Positions 1 through 7,203 of a stretch of DNA of 27,718 nucleotides are shown piece by piece. Location: IMG/VR virus record IMGVR_UViG_3300032315_000106, positions 1-27,718 of that record, one strand, 5' to 3'. A model generated the notes under the pieces. That model was not told the DNA's origin, searched no databases, and worked only from the letters and a program-made list of their open reading frames with translations. Source of the DNA: a virus. Every line of letters begins with the position of its first letter. The first letter of the stretch is position 1. The position numbers and the translations under genes are program-made.

Positions 1-903
1 AAAAAAAGAAACATAACCGGTAAGTACTATTCTTAAATCAGTAGTTAAAGTTGTACCACTTGTATAAGTAAATAACTCTCCTAAACTATCAACTGTAAAG
101 CTACCTGCCGTTACTACATCATATCTAACAAAAGGGTCAGATGTAAGGTTCATAGTTCTAACCTTTGCAGTTGCGCTAAAGCTTGTATTATTTAAAGATG
201 TAATAGTCGTTTGGTTATGCGGTATAATTAAACGCTTAAACAAAGCACTATCAAAAAATGAGCAGTTAAAAGTATAATCTGTATCTGCAAATATTTTGTC
301 TATATATTGCTTTACATATAAAGCAGGTCTAAACGTTGTATATTGAAAGTCTTTTTTAGCAGTTCCGTATGCTCCAGTACTCACGTTTCCGTAATCAATC
401 AAAGGGTAGTAATATCCAGAACCCCCTACGTTATCCCAACTATTGCTAATATTAGATACACTATAAGTATGGTTATATGCGCTAAAATCTAAATCTTCTA
501 AACGCTTATTTCCTAATTGGTTAATAAACCCACCAAGTTCTCCAAATACACTACATTGGTATTCAATAGTCTCTTTGTCTATAACTATTTCCAATATTCG
601 TAAAGTACCTTTAAATATCTGTACTTTGTCAATAAATATTTTGCAGTTAGCTTGTTTAGTTACATTGTAGTTATATCCTACGTTTGGAAGCGTGTTATCT
701 GTGAAGTTAGCATTGTTAAGTTCAAAGATGTAACCAAAGACTAAGTTGTTAGTTGCCGTTCCTGGTATGCTTATTGTTTTGCTAAAAGAAGTATTGCGAC
801 TACCAAACTCACTTACATCATCAATAGCATAAGTAAACTCCGTAGATATATCTTGCAATAAATCAATCTTCCTATCTTCTATATAAATCTCAGTACTAAT
901 CAT
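1..903 (-). CDS. tail-associated structural protein, C-terminus beyond window (partial)
   Basis: An open frame of 301 codons with no stop runs off the left edge; I translated it by hand and found it uninterrupted. It starts MISTEIYIEDRKIDLL, and its ATG overlaps the stop of the preceding gene (TAATG), so start and coupling are secure. A central stretch (SFSKTISIPGTATNN, about residue 39) resembles a motif I associate with virion or tail proteins of Bacteroidetes siphophages. The sequence is rich in aromatic beta-strand patterns with no membrane segment or catalytic motif, which suits a baseplate or tail-tip subunit. The assignment rests on position after the tail chaperone and on composition; no specific function can be read. 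The C-terminus lies outside the window. Confidence 0.7.
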   Translation of the reverse strand, partial: MISTEIYIEDRKIDLLQDISTEFTYAIDDVSEFGSRNTSFSKTISIPGTATNNLVFGYIFELNNANFTDNTLPNVGYNYNVTKQANCKIFIDKVQIFKGTLRILEIVIDKETIEYQCSVFGELGGFINQLGNKRLEDLDFSAYNHTYSVSNISNSWDNVGGSGYYYPLIDYGNVSTGAYGTAKKDFQYTTFRPALYVKQYIDKIFADTDYTFNCSFFDSALFKRLIIPHNQTTITSLNNTSFSATAKVRTMNLTSDPFVRYDVVTAGSFTVDSLGELFTYTSGTTLTTDLRIVLTGYVSFF

Positions 904-2117
904 TATCTGAATTGGCTTGTTAAGTATTTACCTACTTCTATTTCAATCTCAAAGTTAAATAGTTTATCTGCACTTTCTAACTTATACTCGTAGTTAGTTG
1001 TTGTTATAGTGACAGGGAAATAAGCACCAAGTACTTCCATATACACAATAGGACTCGATACAAGCTGAGATAACCACGCATAATCTTGCTCACTAACCCA
1101 ATCGCTAGTAAGCTTATATTTATCTTTATGCTGAATAGCATAGTTGAAAGTCGTTTCGTTATATCTGTTGTATCCATCTATGTTTGTCATTTGTCCACCT
1201 ACAAGTTGCCAATCGCTGCGCCTGTATGATGCTCTTTGATATTCGCTTGACCTTCTATTAACAAGGGCAAACTTCTTTGTATCCCAACCGCCAAGTCTAT
1301 TTAAGAACTCAAGATTGAATTGTTGGTATTTAGGATAGCACTTTTGTCTTATCTTAATTACCCTTGTTTTAGCTATTCCTCTTTTTAAATAGAAGTTATA
1401 GCCATAAGTATCTTCATTTATGATAGTGCCACTTGCCCAACTATTAATATGTCCGGCTTGTAGGTTAAACATATTAAACTGACCACCTAAAGTAATATTA
1501 CCCGATACTGTGTTAGTAACCACGTCTCCTGGTGCTAATACTTCTACCCAAGCAGAATAACCGCCCGTTGCTATGCGTAGGAAGGTAATGTAAAAGTTAT
1601 CTCCGTATTCAAGCGTTATATCATCTGTGTCACGCTCGGTCAGGAAGTCATCGGTAAAGTTTTCTAATAGTAAATTATCGTAATAGTCGGATAGCACCAC
1701 AGGTGTATTGTTCTTTGTCAAGAACACATCGGCAAACAATGGCGGCACGAAGTTGTAGGCTGAGAAGTTACCAGATGCTAAGTTAGTAGTTGTAATACCG
1801 CTTACCTCTTCGCCTATCCTTAATTGGTAATCTACTTTAATCTTGTCGTTTGATGCTACAAGTATTGAACTACCTGAAGGCTCGAAATAATTAGTTACAA
1901 AACTTCTAACCATTGGCGATGCGTTAAATACCCCATAGCTGCCCTCTGCACTTGGCGAAGGGAACACCTTTGATCTAATTACTTGGCTGCCGTTTATATA
2001 TACATCGTACACAAACTTAAAGTTTGTAGTTCCGCTATTAGTAGAACTTGACACGAACCAAAGGTTATCGTGCATAGACGAATAGGGTGCAGGACTACTT
2101 GTTATTGTTATTGCCAT
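903..2117 (-). CDS. virion/tail structural protein (404 aa)
   Basis: A 404-residue protein beginning MAITITSSPAPYSSM. It has alternating polar and aromatic residues typical of beta-rich virion proteins and no signal peptide, membrane segment or enzymatic motif. The C-terminal half is rich in Arg and Tyr around a YQRASYRRSDW stretch. It starts inside the end of the upstream gene (23-nt overlap) and its stop overlaps the ATG of the next gene (TAATG), so the genes from 2772 leftwards are one translationally coupled tail operon. I recognise the family only as a structural protein that recurs in flavobacterial phages. A tail-tip or baseplate role is inferred from context. Confidence 0.6.
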   Translation of the reverse strand: MAITITSSPAPYSSMHDNLWFVSSSTNSGTTNFKFVYDVYINGSQVIRSKVFPSPSAEGSYGVFNASPMVRSFVTNYFEPSGSSILVASNDKIKVDYQLRIGEEVSGITTTNLASGNFSAYNFVPPLFADVFLTKNNTPVVLSDYYDNLLLENFTDDFLTERDTDDITLEYGDNFYITFLRIATGGYSAWVEVLAPGDVVTNTVSGNITLGGQFNMFNLQAGHINSWASGTIINEDTYGYNFYLKRGIAKTRVIKIRQKCYPKYQQFNLEFLNRLGGWDTKKFALVNRRSSEYQRASYRRSDWQLVGGQMTNIDGYNRYNETTFNYAIQHKDKYKLTSDWVSEQDYAWLSQLVSSPIVYMEVLGAYFPVTITTTNYEYKLESADKLFNFEIEIEVGKYLTSQFR

Positions 2118-2772
2118 TTTTGCTTTCGTTAATTGTTTGCTTTATTTGAATTTGCACATCGCCACCTACTGCGACTGCTATGCTTTCAATAAATTCTTTA
2201 TTAAATATTTGTGCTACTGCTTTGTCAAAGTAGTGCGTTGACCTAAGTCCTTTAGTGTGTATGCTTCTTGCTATCGCCCAAGCCAAAGACTTCTTGCCTT
2301 GTATTGCTTTGCTCTCTGCTCCAAGCTTTGTATACTTTTTAACCGCTACTGTCTTAAGTTTATTATAGCTTAACCATTTCTCTATTGAACTTACCGGTAC
2401 TGCTTTTTTACTTGTCTTGAATAAATAGGGTGTGTTGCCGTCTGCCTTTGTGTTCTTTGTACCCTTTACCCCTTTGTTTACAAAGTCATAGTATTTAGAT
2501 GCCTCGCTTCCTTGTGTATATCCTACACTTAAAACATAGCCAGTACCAAACTTTGTAATGATTGGCAAAGCGGGTTCTGCTAATCTGCCAGAACTTGTAA
2601 TATTTTCCTTATCAAGTATTTCGGTAATTCTATCGTTAAAGGCTTGACCATACTTAGCAAGTGTTTCCTCTAATATAGGTAAATCGCCATCTTTGTACTT
2701 ATCAAAGCTACCGCCTAGGCTTTGTATAAAGTTATCCCTTAATGCTTGTATTTGTGCTTTATCTATACTCAC
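2095..2772 (-). CDS. neck/tail-completion-like protein (GTG start)
   Basis: A 225-aa protein whose only plausible start is GTG (MSIDKAQIQ); an in-frame TAG lies eight codons upstream and there is no ATG between. The middle contains SSGRLAEPALPIITKFG and a Tyr-rich YYDFVNKGVKG segment, followed by IHTKGLRSTHYFDKA. This pattern (a 'SGRL' strand, a Y-x-FVN-G turn, then a terminal helix) resembles HK97 gp10-like neck or tail-completion proteins. The tail is hydrophilic and Asn/Lys-rich. It follows the tail assembly chaperone and overlaps the next structural gene by 23 nt. Identity is by pattern and position only, so it is moderate. Confidence 0.5.
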   Translation of the reverse strand: MSIDKAQIQALRDNFIQSLGGSFDKYKDGDLPILEETLAKYGQAFNDRITEILDKENITSSGRLAEPALPIITKFGTGYVLSVGYTQGSEASKYYDFVNKGVKGTKNTKADGNTPYLFKTSKKAVPVSSIEKWLSYNKLKTVAVKKYTKLGAESKAIQGKKSLAWAIARSIHTKGLRSTHYFDKAVAQIFNKEFIESIAVAVGGDVQIQIKQTINESKNGNNNNK

Positions 2773-2795
2773 GCTAATAAATATAAGGAAGGTCT

Positions 2796-2827
2796 AAAAA
2801 TAACTAACCCCACCAAAATTGGCAGGG
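2796..2827 (-). terminator. weak terminator-like hairpin
   Basis: On the minus strand a CCC-TG-CCA / TGG-T-GGG hairpin with an ATTT loop (2808-2827) is followed by a T-rich stretch ending in TTTTT. It sits between the end of the frameshifted tail-chaperone frame (2840) and the GTG start at 2772. The internal loop and broken T-tract make it weak; it could instead be a partial terminator or a translation-control hairpin. Confidence 0.3.
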
Positions 2828-2839
2828 CTTGTCTGGGGG

Positions 2840-3112
2840 CTATCTTAATTTCCTATGTTGTTCTTTATCGTAATCGGCTTTAGCCTTTAGATAGGATAGC
2901 GTATTTAAGTAGTGTATTGTTCTTAACTCATAAGCTTGGTCAACTGTAATATTTTCTTGGTCGGCAACAGATTTGGTACAATACTGCCATCCAAAGTCTC
3001 GCATAAAGTTTGAACCACCTTTAGTGCCGTCTCCGTATCCATCCCCTTCGCTATCATTTCTTGTATCAAATAACCCTGAGAAACTTCTATCCAGTTTCTG
3101 TAAACTTGATAA
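2840..3112 (-). CDS. tail assembly chaperone, -1 frameshift extension (gpGT-like T domain)
   Basis: After the T-run at 3119-3111 the -1 frame is open for 90 codons (start TTA at 3112, stop TAG at 2842-2840), 83 nt beyond the zero-frame stop. The translation looks genuinely coding: a Gly/Asp linker, then FMRDFGWQYC, a helix ending NITVDQAYELRTIHYLNTL and a charged KAKADYDKEQ end. The fused product would be 252 aa. An alternative is separate initiation at the in-frame ATG at 3004-3002, which gives 54 aa and has GGTGG about 9 nt upstream. Either way, two frames appear to be used between 3112 and 2923. The G/GT arrangement is the known phage pattern; the choice of mechanism is my inference. Confidence 0.6.
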   Translation of the reverse strand, partial: LSSLQKLDRSFSGLFDTRNDSEGDGYGDGTKGGSNFMRDFGWQYCTKSVADQENITVDQAYELRTIHYLNTLSYLKAKADYDKEQHRKLR

Positions 3113-3597
3113 AAAAAAACAACCGATTGGTATATGTGCATAAACTTTGCACCTTGTAAGTCCTCAGCATATATGCTATGCTTTGAGGCATCGTACTTGT
3201 CATCTACCCATTTGCCGTACCAATTTTTGCGCTGAGGCATAACCATTGAAGCTGCTAATTTGTGTAGGTTACCTACTAAGTCCGTGCTAAATACTTTAGT
3301 CTCAATGTATCTGGCTGCTTTAATCTGCTGCACATCATAGATAAATCTATATCGTTTGCCGTTTACTTCTGTGTACTTAACAGGCTTACCTTCTATTTTA
3401 TCGTCTAAGAAGCCTAAGGTTGCCTTCATTTTATTAAACTCCCCTACGCTAAGGCTATCGACTTGCGTGTCTGTAATGTTGTATAAAATACCTACAAGCT
3501 TACTTTCAACATCTAAGGTAGTCCAATCCTTTTCAGGCTTAGTTACTATTGGATAAATCTGTTGGTACTGCCATACTGTTAATTCGTTCCAGGTCAT
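2923..3597 (-). CDS. tail assembly chaperone, zero-frame product (gpG-like)
   Basis: A 224-aa protein beginning MTWNELTVWQYQQIYPI, a start I associate with tail-assembly chaperones of Bacteroidetes siphophages. Its first 162 codons are shared with a longer product. A run of nine T on the coding strand at 3119-3111 gives Phe161-Phe162, after which the zero frame continues for 62 residues (YQVYRNWIEVSQ...) to a TAA at 2923. The zero-frame tail still looks protein-like. The start ATG overlaps the TGA of the small gene upstream (ATGA), so it is coupled. The role would be to bind the tape-measure protein during tail assembly; the tape measure itself was not found in the window. Confidence 0.65.
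   Translation of the reverse strand: MTWNELTVWQYQQIYPIVTKPEKDWTTLDVESKLVGILYNITDTQVDSLSVGEFNKMKATLGFLDDKIEGKPVKYTEVNGKRYRFIYDVQQIKAARYIETKVFSTDLVGNLHKLAASMVMPQRKNWYGKWVDDKYDASKHSIYAEDLQGAKFMHIYQSVVFFYQVYRNWIEVSQGYLIQEMIAKGMDTETALKVVQTLCETLDGSIVPNLLPTKKILQLTKLMS
3112..3118 (-). other. candidate -1 slippery heptamer T-TTT-TTT
   Basis: In the zero frame the sequence reads GTT TTT TTT TAT. The heptamer T-TTT-TTT matches the canonical X-XXY-YYZ shape, allowing both tRNAs to re-pair after a -1 step, after which reading resumes with TTA TCA AGT. It lies exactly where the frame with the T-domain-like coding potential becomes open. I did not find a clear downstream stimulatory structure by eye. Confidence 0.55.
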
Positions 3598-3710
3598 TGC
3601 TTATCTTTTTTATCTTGTTCTAACATCTTGTTGCTTTTGTCTATTAAGCGCACCCATACTATTGATATTATGGTTGCAAAGAATATAGAGCATAAAATTC
3701 CTACTATCAT
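3594..3710 (-). CDS. small membrane protein (38 aa)
   Basis: A 38-residue frame beginning MIVGILCSIFFATIISIVW: an N-terminal hydrophobic helix of about 19 residues followed by a charged, Lys/Asp-rich tail. Its ATG overlaps the TGA of the upstream 26-aa gene (ATGA), and its own TGA overlaps the ATG of the tail chaperone (ATGA). These double overlaps strongly favour a real, coupled gene. Topology (short N-terminus, charged C-terminus inside) is inferred from charge. Function unknown. Confidence 0.5.
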   Translation of the reverse strand: MIVGILCSIFFATIISIVWVRLIDKSNKMLEQDKKDKQ

Positions 3711-3787
3711 TTGGTTTGGTTATATACGTCTATAATTTCTATAATCATTAAAATTAGTACAATAACTCCGATTATTGTTAAAATCAT
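3707..3787 (-). CDS. tiny membrane peptide (26 aa)
   Basis: A 26-residue frame, almost entirely one hydrophobic helix (MILTIIGVIVLILMIIEII, then a short polar end). It lies 5 nt after the stop at 3793 and overlaps the next start as ATGA. No family recognised. It could be a membrane-acting peptide or simply a coupling ORF for the genes downstream. Confidence 0.4.
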   Translation of the reverse strand: MILTIIGVIVLILMIIEIIDVYNQTK

Positions 3788-3792
3788 TTGTT

Positions 3793-4257
3793 TTATTTTA
3801 AAGATACTGCTACACTTGTTGTGCTACTTTTGGCAGGTGGGTAAACCCTTGTAACCTCGCCAGTAACCCCGTTAATAATGTCAAGCCCAGAATGTGGCAC
3901 TTTTTTAAGGAACTCTTCCATATCCTTTTTAGCTTTAGTTGCATCGTTAAAGTCAGCTATAATTTCCTCGTAAGCAGGACTTTCACATTTGGTATAATCG
4001 TATTTAACACCTACTTCACGAATGTTAAACTTAGCACTCATATACTCAAAGTCCTTGCCATTAAGAACGGCTGCTTGTAATACGGCATCTTTATAGTCCT
4101 TGTTTGCCTTTAAGGTTTCAAGCATATCTTCTAAGGCTTTAACCTGGAGGTGTGTTTTAAGTGGGTCAAGTTCCCCTGCGTTTAAGCGTTCAATTAATTG
4201 GTAGGTAAACTCAGCCCTTTGTTCTTTTGTTGTTTCGAAGATTTGTTGTAGTTCCAT
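3793..4257 (-). CDS. conserved phage protein of unknown function (154 aa)
   Basis: A 154-aa helical, acidic-basic protein starting MELQQIFETTKEQRAEF, with likely coiled-coil character in residues 1-60 and 100-120, followed by a Gly/Val segment and a short stretch near residue 139 (VYPPAKSST). The pattern of a YDY-x-KC-x-SP motif near residue 86 plus a C-terminal YPPxK-S/T end is one I recall from small conserved phage proteins, but I cannot name a function. No catalytic or membrane signature. It precedes two tiny membrane ORFs and the tail chaperone. Confidence 0.6.
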   Translation of the reverse strand: MELQQIFETTKEQRAEFTYQLIERLNAGELDPLKTHLQVKALEDMLETLKANKDYKDAVLQAAVLNGKDFEYMSAKFNIREVGVKYDYTKCESPAYEEIIADFNDATKAKKDMEEFLKKVPHSGLDIINGVTGEVTRVYPPAKSSTTSVAVSLK

Positions 4258-4261
4258 TTGT

Positions 4262-4405
4262 TTATTTTTTAAAGATGTTTAGTTTTTGTATTATAGCCAT
4301 TATTAATAATCCAATATAAGCTAAGATGCCAATAGTAAAAAAAGCTATTTTGAATTTAAGTAAGCGTAAACGATTGTCTTTACTATCTTTTTTAGTATTT
4401 CCCAT
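4262..4405 (-). CDS. small membrane protein (47 aa)
   Basis: A 47-residue frame starting MGNTKKDSKDNRLRLL. It has a basic N-terminal segment followed by a single hydrophobic helix (about residues 19-40, IAFFTIGILAYIGLLIM) and a short basic tail. It fills most of the gap between two longer genes. An alternative 28-aa frame (4345-4431, MSILLIIAVWEIL) overlaps it in another phase and is also membrane-like, so only one may be real; I prefer the 47-aa frame for its length and typical positive-inside layout. Function unknown. Confidence 0.4.
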   Translation of the reverse strand: MGNTKKDSKDNRLRLLKFKIAFFTIGILAYIGLLIMAIIQKLNIFKK

Positions 4406-4436
4406 ACTGCAATAATTAATAAAATACTCATAGTAT

Positions 4437-4652
4437 CTATGGCTTAATTGGTTTGTTTAAATCGTATCCTTGATAATACATTACATTAGCCATTTTATTT
4501 ATACTAATACTAAATTGGTCTTGTATTTCTTTTGCAGTATATAGCTTATCTTTTAATGTTTCTTGGTCAGCTTCCATTAGTAAAAATATTTCTATGTCAG
4601 ATAATAGAAGTGCTAATAACTCTATTGTGCTTACGTTTTTATCAAGGCTCAT
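4437..4652 (-). CDS. hypothetical protein, HTH-like C-terminus (71 aa)
   Basis: A 71-aa protein starting MSLDKNVSTIELLALLLSD. The first half is a Leu-rich helix; the second half (TAKEIQDQFSISINKMANVM, about residues 39-58) has the spacing of a helix-turn-helix, as in excisionase or MerR-like domains. No ligand domain follows. It may be a small DNA-binding adaptor, but the helix-turn-helix reading is a visual inference. Confidence 0.45.
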   Translation of the reverse strand: MSLDKNVSTIELLALLLSDIEIFLLMEADQETLKDKLYTAKEIQDQFSISINKMANVMYYQGYDLNKPIKP

Positions 4653-4683
4653 ATTGTTTTGGGTTTATAGGTTATTTTTTTAA

Positions 4684-4800
4684 TTAGTCCATCCACTTAC
4701 CGTGAGTTCTTAAATGCCAAAATCTATGTTTTAATACTTCTATTATTATACCCCATAAGGTATCTGCTTCATAGCTTCCTTCTTTTACAATAAGTTTCAT
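4684..4800 (-). CDS. hypothetical small protein (38 aa)
   Basis: A 38-residue frame beginning MKLIVKEGSYEADTLW, rich in Trp and His towards the end (HRFWHLRTHGKW). It occupies the otherwise empty space between 4652 and 4817. The leader AAACAAAATAACCT is A-rich, as in other starts here. Similar short reading frames recur in phage early regions; no family or function recognised. Confidence 0.4.
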   Translation of the reverse strand: MKLIVKEGSYEADTLWGIIIEVLKHRFWHLRTHGKWMD

Positions 4801-4816
4801 AGGTTATTTGTTTTGG

Positions 4817-5029
4817 TTATATTGTTTCGGGTTTATAGTTCTCAATGTCAAAAAAGCCAATTTCTGACTTATGTTTTGGACTTCTCATTCTACGCTTAGA
4901 AGGTTCATACCCTTTGCTCTGGCAGTAGGTAAGTATCTCAAGATAGGTTGCATTGATGTTAGACATCATTATACTAATAGGTTCACTTGCGTAATATTTG
5001 TCTATGTATTCTTTTGCGCTTTGTGTCAT
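4817..5029 (-). CDS. hypothetical protein (70 aa)
   Basis: A 70-aa soluble, basic protein starting MTQSAKEYIDKYYASEP. The central YLEILTYCQSKGY and following KRRMRSPKHK give it a helix-then-basic-patch layout compatible with nucleic-acid binding, but no motif is diagnostic. It overlaps the end of a small upstream membrane ORF by 47 nt and carries an A-rich leader. Function unknown. Confidence 0.5.
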   Translation of the reverse strand: MTQSAKEYIDKYYASEPISIMMSNINATYLEILTYCQSKGYEPSKRRMRSPKHKSEIGFFDIENYKPETI

Positions 5030-5108
5030 TGTGTTTAATTAAATAGTCGGTTAATGCTGCCATTACAAAACCTGTTGTAATTAGCAGAAGACAGATAGCG
5101 TAAATCAT
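4983..5108 (-). CDS. small membrane protein (41 aa)
   Basis: A 41-residue frame starting MIYAICLLLITTGFVMAAL: one N-terminal hydrophobic helix, then a very basic tail (KRKRIHRQILRK). The ATG overlaps the TGA of the preceding 28-aa frame (ATGA), which supports it; its last 47 nt overlap the next gene in another phase, which weakens it. Its position among other single-helix ORFs suggests a membrane-acting accessory set. Confidence 0.4.
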   Translation of the reverse strand: MIYAICLLLITTGFVMAALTDYLIKHNDTKRKRIHRQILRK

Positions 5109-5191
5109 TTTGAGTAGATGTCTTGAAGTTGCCCTATAAGGTAACAAGCTACTAAAAATACTGCTAATAATTGTGCGGTTTCTTTTTTCAT
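5105..5191 (-). CDS. tiny membrane protein (28 aa)
   Basis: A 28-residue frame starting MKKETAQLLAVFLVACYLIG: a charged N-terminus, one hydrophobic helix and a short polar tail. Its TGA overlaps the next ATG (ATGA) and the leader is A/T-rich. No family recognised. Confidence 0.4.
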   Translation of the reverse strand: MKKETAQLLAVFLVACYLIGQLQDIYSK

Positions 5192-5202
5192 TGTGTTTGT
5201 GT

Positions 5203-5514
5203 TTAATTGTTTTGTAATTCAGTTACATCAAAATTTTCAGCTTCTTCGTATGTATCAAAAAAATATTCTTGCCCATCATTAAAGTCAGTAACTAAATATT
5301 CAACATCATTACCAAGCATAGAACAAATAGAAACACCATTGTCTAATGCAATATAAACATAAGCAGAATTACAATTAAAACCTATTCCGCCTTCCATTAT
5401 ATCTTCGTTGATAGACGCATAAGCTTCAAAGCATTTAGATAAGCCCATCGATTCGCAATAAGCAATACTTCCTTGATTAAAACCGTGAATCGTAATTGTG
5501 TTTTGATTTTTCAT
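5203..5514 (-). CDS. hypothetical acidic protein (103 aa)
   Basis: A 103-aa protein starting MKNQNTITIHGFNQG, strongly acidic towards the C-terminus (DFNDGQEYFFDTYEEAENF). No membrane helix or known motif. It is the first gene after the terminase and after a Bacteroidetes-type promoter candidate about 30 nt upstream, so it probably heads a transcript of small genes. An acidic, compact protein at the head of an early-type operon would suit an inhibitor or DNA-mimic role, but that is speculation. Confidence 0.5.
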   Translation of the reverse strand: MKNQNTITIHGFNQGSIAYCESMGLSKCFEAYASINEDIMEGGIGFNCNSAYVYIALDNGVSICSMLGNDVEYLVTDFNDGQEYFFDTYEEAENFDVTELQNN

Positions 5515-5543
5515 TGTATTTTGTTTTGTGGTTAATTGTTATG

Positions 5544-5575
5544 TAAATATACAACTTTTACACAATCCACAAAAT
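5544..5575 (-). promoter_or_regulatory. Bacteroidetes-type promoter candidate for the 5514 gene cluster
   Basis: On the minus strand TTTTG (5574-5570, upstream element) is followed, after 18 nt, by TATATTTA (5551-5544), a 7/8 match to TAnnTTTG. It lies in the AT-rich gap between the end of terL and the ATG at 5514, predicting a leader of about 25 nt. Confidence 0.45.
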
Positions 5576-5635
5576 AAATAATGAATTATTTTACAAATAT
5601 TACAATATTTTTGTATCTTATTGTAAATCAATGAG

Positions 5636-6784
5636 TTATAAAAAGGCGTATCTGCCAGACGTTGGATTGTCTAATATGTTAAGTGATGCGTACCTAAGGG
5701 CATCTATTGCGTGATTAAGGAAATCAACAGGCTCATTATCAAGTTTACCATCTCTATTTTGCTTCCATTTATACCCATTTAATTCCTTTTTAAGATTGCT
5801 TGACCTTTGCGTTACGTTTAATTTATAACGCTTTAAAGTATTAATTGATTGTCGTATGCTATCAGGTCCTTTTTTAGCACCCTCTATTTGCCACCCATAA
5901 GCCCCTAATTCAGCAATTGACTTAGGTTCGGCACTATCTGCCACAATTCTTCCGTTAACGCCTAATTCACGCATTAAATCGCTAATACGGACATTTAATA
6001 AACCTTTCTCGTAAATAAGCTCGTCTATAATTAGTTCTCCTGAATGAGAATACAGGGCAATTAATGCAGTTGGGTCATTACTAAAACCAAAGTCTAATCC
6101 ATAACCAATAAGTTTTGCATCTGTATCTACTGCACTAACTACGTTATAATCCCTAAAAATTACTCCCTCAAGCTTACCTGTAAGTCCACGAGCATAAACT
6201 TTATAAAGTTCAGGGTCATCTATTGCCTCAATTTTATCGTGTATCTTTTGGTCTAGGAATGTATTATGCCTATGGTCGCTAATTATTAGCGTAACGTTTG
6301 GCTTACCTATAAGCTCAGTATGTACCCAAAATTCATTGTTTGGGTTATAATCAATATAGCTTTTCTTTTTAGTCCTTATATATAATTCGTCCCATATTAT
6401 CTTGTCAACACCATTGGCTTCGTTTAAAAACAGATAATCCCTTTTACCTTGTTTAGCATCCTGTGAATCGTCATAGCTTTTAAACTCTATTATTGAACCA
6501 TTAACAAAAGTAAATACCCTATCCGATTTGTTATACTCTAAAATGTAATTATTAAGTCCCTCAGTTTGTTCTACTATATTATGTGCATCTCTTATGGGTC
6601 CTACTTTTAAGTTAGGTATGTCTTGTCCTGCAACAGTAATAATACACCTGTCGTTTTCTATTGCGTGAAGGAATAAGTTTTGAAGTATTGAATAAGTTTT
6701 ACCACTACTTGTACCGCCTTGATTGATTATAATGTCGGTTGTGGCATCTCGGTTACTTAAAAATACATCGGTTGTTCTAAACAT
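5636..6784 (-). CDS. terL: terminase large subunit
   Basis: A 382-aa DNA-packaging motor. The N-terminal ATPase has Walker A GGTSSGKT (residues 23-30), a Walker B-like DYLFLNEAN (116-124) with its catalytic Glu122, and a DYNP coupling motif (145-148). The C-terminal RNase H-like nuclease shows YGLDFGFSNDPTA (Asp231), VADSAEP (Asp283) and NHAIDALRYA (Asp361), the expected three metal-binding acids. Length is typical of a compact Terminase_3/6 type. It follows terS with an 8-nt overlap. It would cut and pump phage DNA into the prohead through the portal, whose gene is unusually far away at the other end of the window. Confidence 0.95.
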   Translation of the reverse strand: MFRTTDVFLSNRDATTDIIINQGGTSSGKTYSILQNLFLHAIENDRCIITVAGQDIPNLKVGPIRDAHNIVEQTEGLNNYILEYNKSDRVFTFVNGSIIEFKSYDDSQDAKQGKRDYLFLNEANGVDKIIWDELYIRTKKKSYIDYNPNNEFWVHTELIGKPNVTLIISDHRHNTFLDQKIHDKIEAIDDPELYKVYARGLTGKLEGVIFRDYNVVSAVDTDAKLIGYGLDFGFSNDPTALIALYSHSGELIIDELIYEKGLLNVRISDLMRELGVNGRIVADSAEPKSIAELGAYGWQIEGAKKGPDSIRQSINTLKRYKLNVTQRSSNLKKELNGYKWKQNRDGKLDNEPVDFLNHAIDALRYASLNILDNPTSGRYAFL

Positions 6785-7187
6785 CTGTTTCTCTATTTGC
6801 TAAAGGCACTCCGCTTGTTATTACTTCTACTTGTATTTTACCTGTTAACTCTGTTTTATTTGTAGTGTCTACTGTTTCTTTTGGCTTACCATAAACACGG
6901 GTAAGTAAAGTTTCTAAACTATAAAGGCTACCTTTTTCTAAGCTTTTACGCATTGCCGCTGCTATTGTTTTCTCTAATACTGTTCCTTTTGGGTTATCCC
7001 ATACAGATTTAAGTTCTTCAATATCCATTGCCATCATTGCTTGGATAGTATCGTTTATTTCAGATACTTTGTAACCTTGTTCTTTTAGTAAGCTTACATA
7101 CTTACGAGGTCTTCCGTTTGGGTTTCCTGACTCTCCTGCACCGAATGGTTTTGCTCCCTGTGGTATTATTCCTTTTTCAAATGGCAT
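6777..7187 (-). CDS. terminase small subunit-like protein
   Basis: A 136-aa protein directly upstream of terL (8-nt overlap). The N-terminus carries a Gly-rich SGNPNGRPRK segment (about residues 20-29), which I associate with DUF5681-type DNA-binding proteins next to phage terminases. The middle is helical (IQAMMAMDIEELKSVW; TVLEKTIAAAMRKSLEKGS), and the C-terminal strand EVITSGVPL may contact TerL. Position and basic N-terminus support recognition of phage DNA for packaging. A non-packaging role is possible because the family is loosely defined. Confidence 0.7.
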   Translation of the reverse strand: MPFEKGIIPQGAKPFGAGESGNPNGRPRKYVSLLKEQGYKVSEINDTIQAMMAMDIEELKSVWDNPKGTVLEKTIAAAMRKSLEKGSLYSLETLLTRVYGKPKETVDTTNKTELTGKIQVEVITSGVPLANRETDV

Positions 7188-7203
7188 TACTGATATATTT
7201 CTG

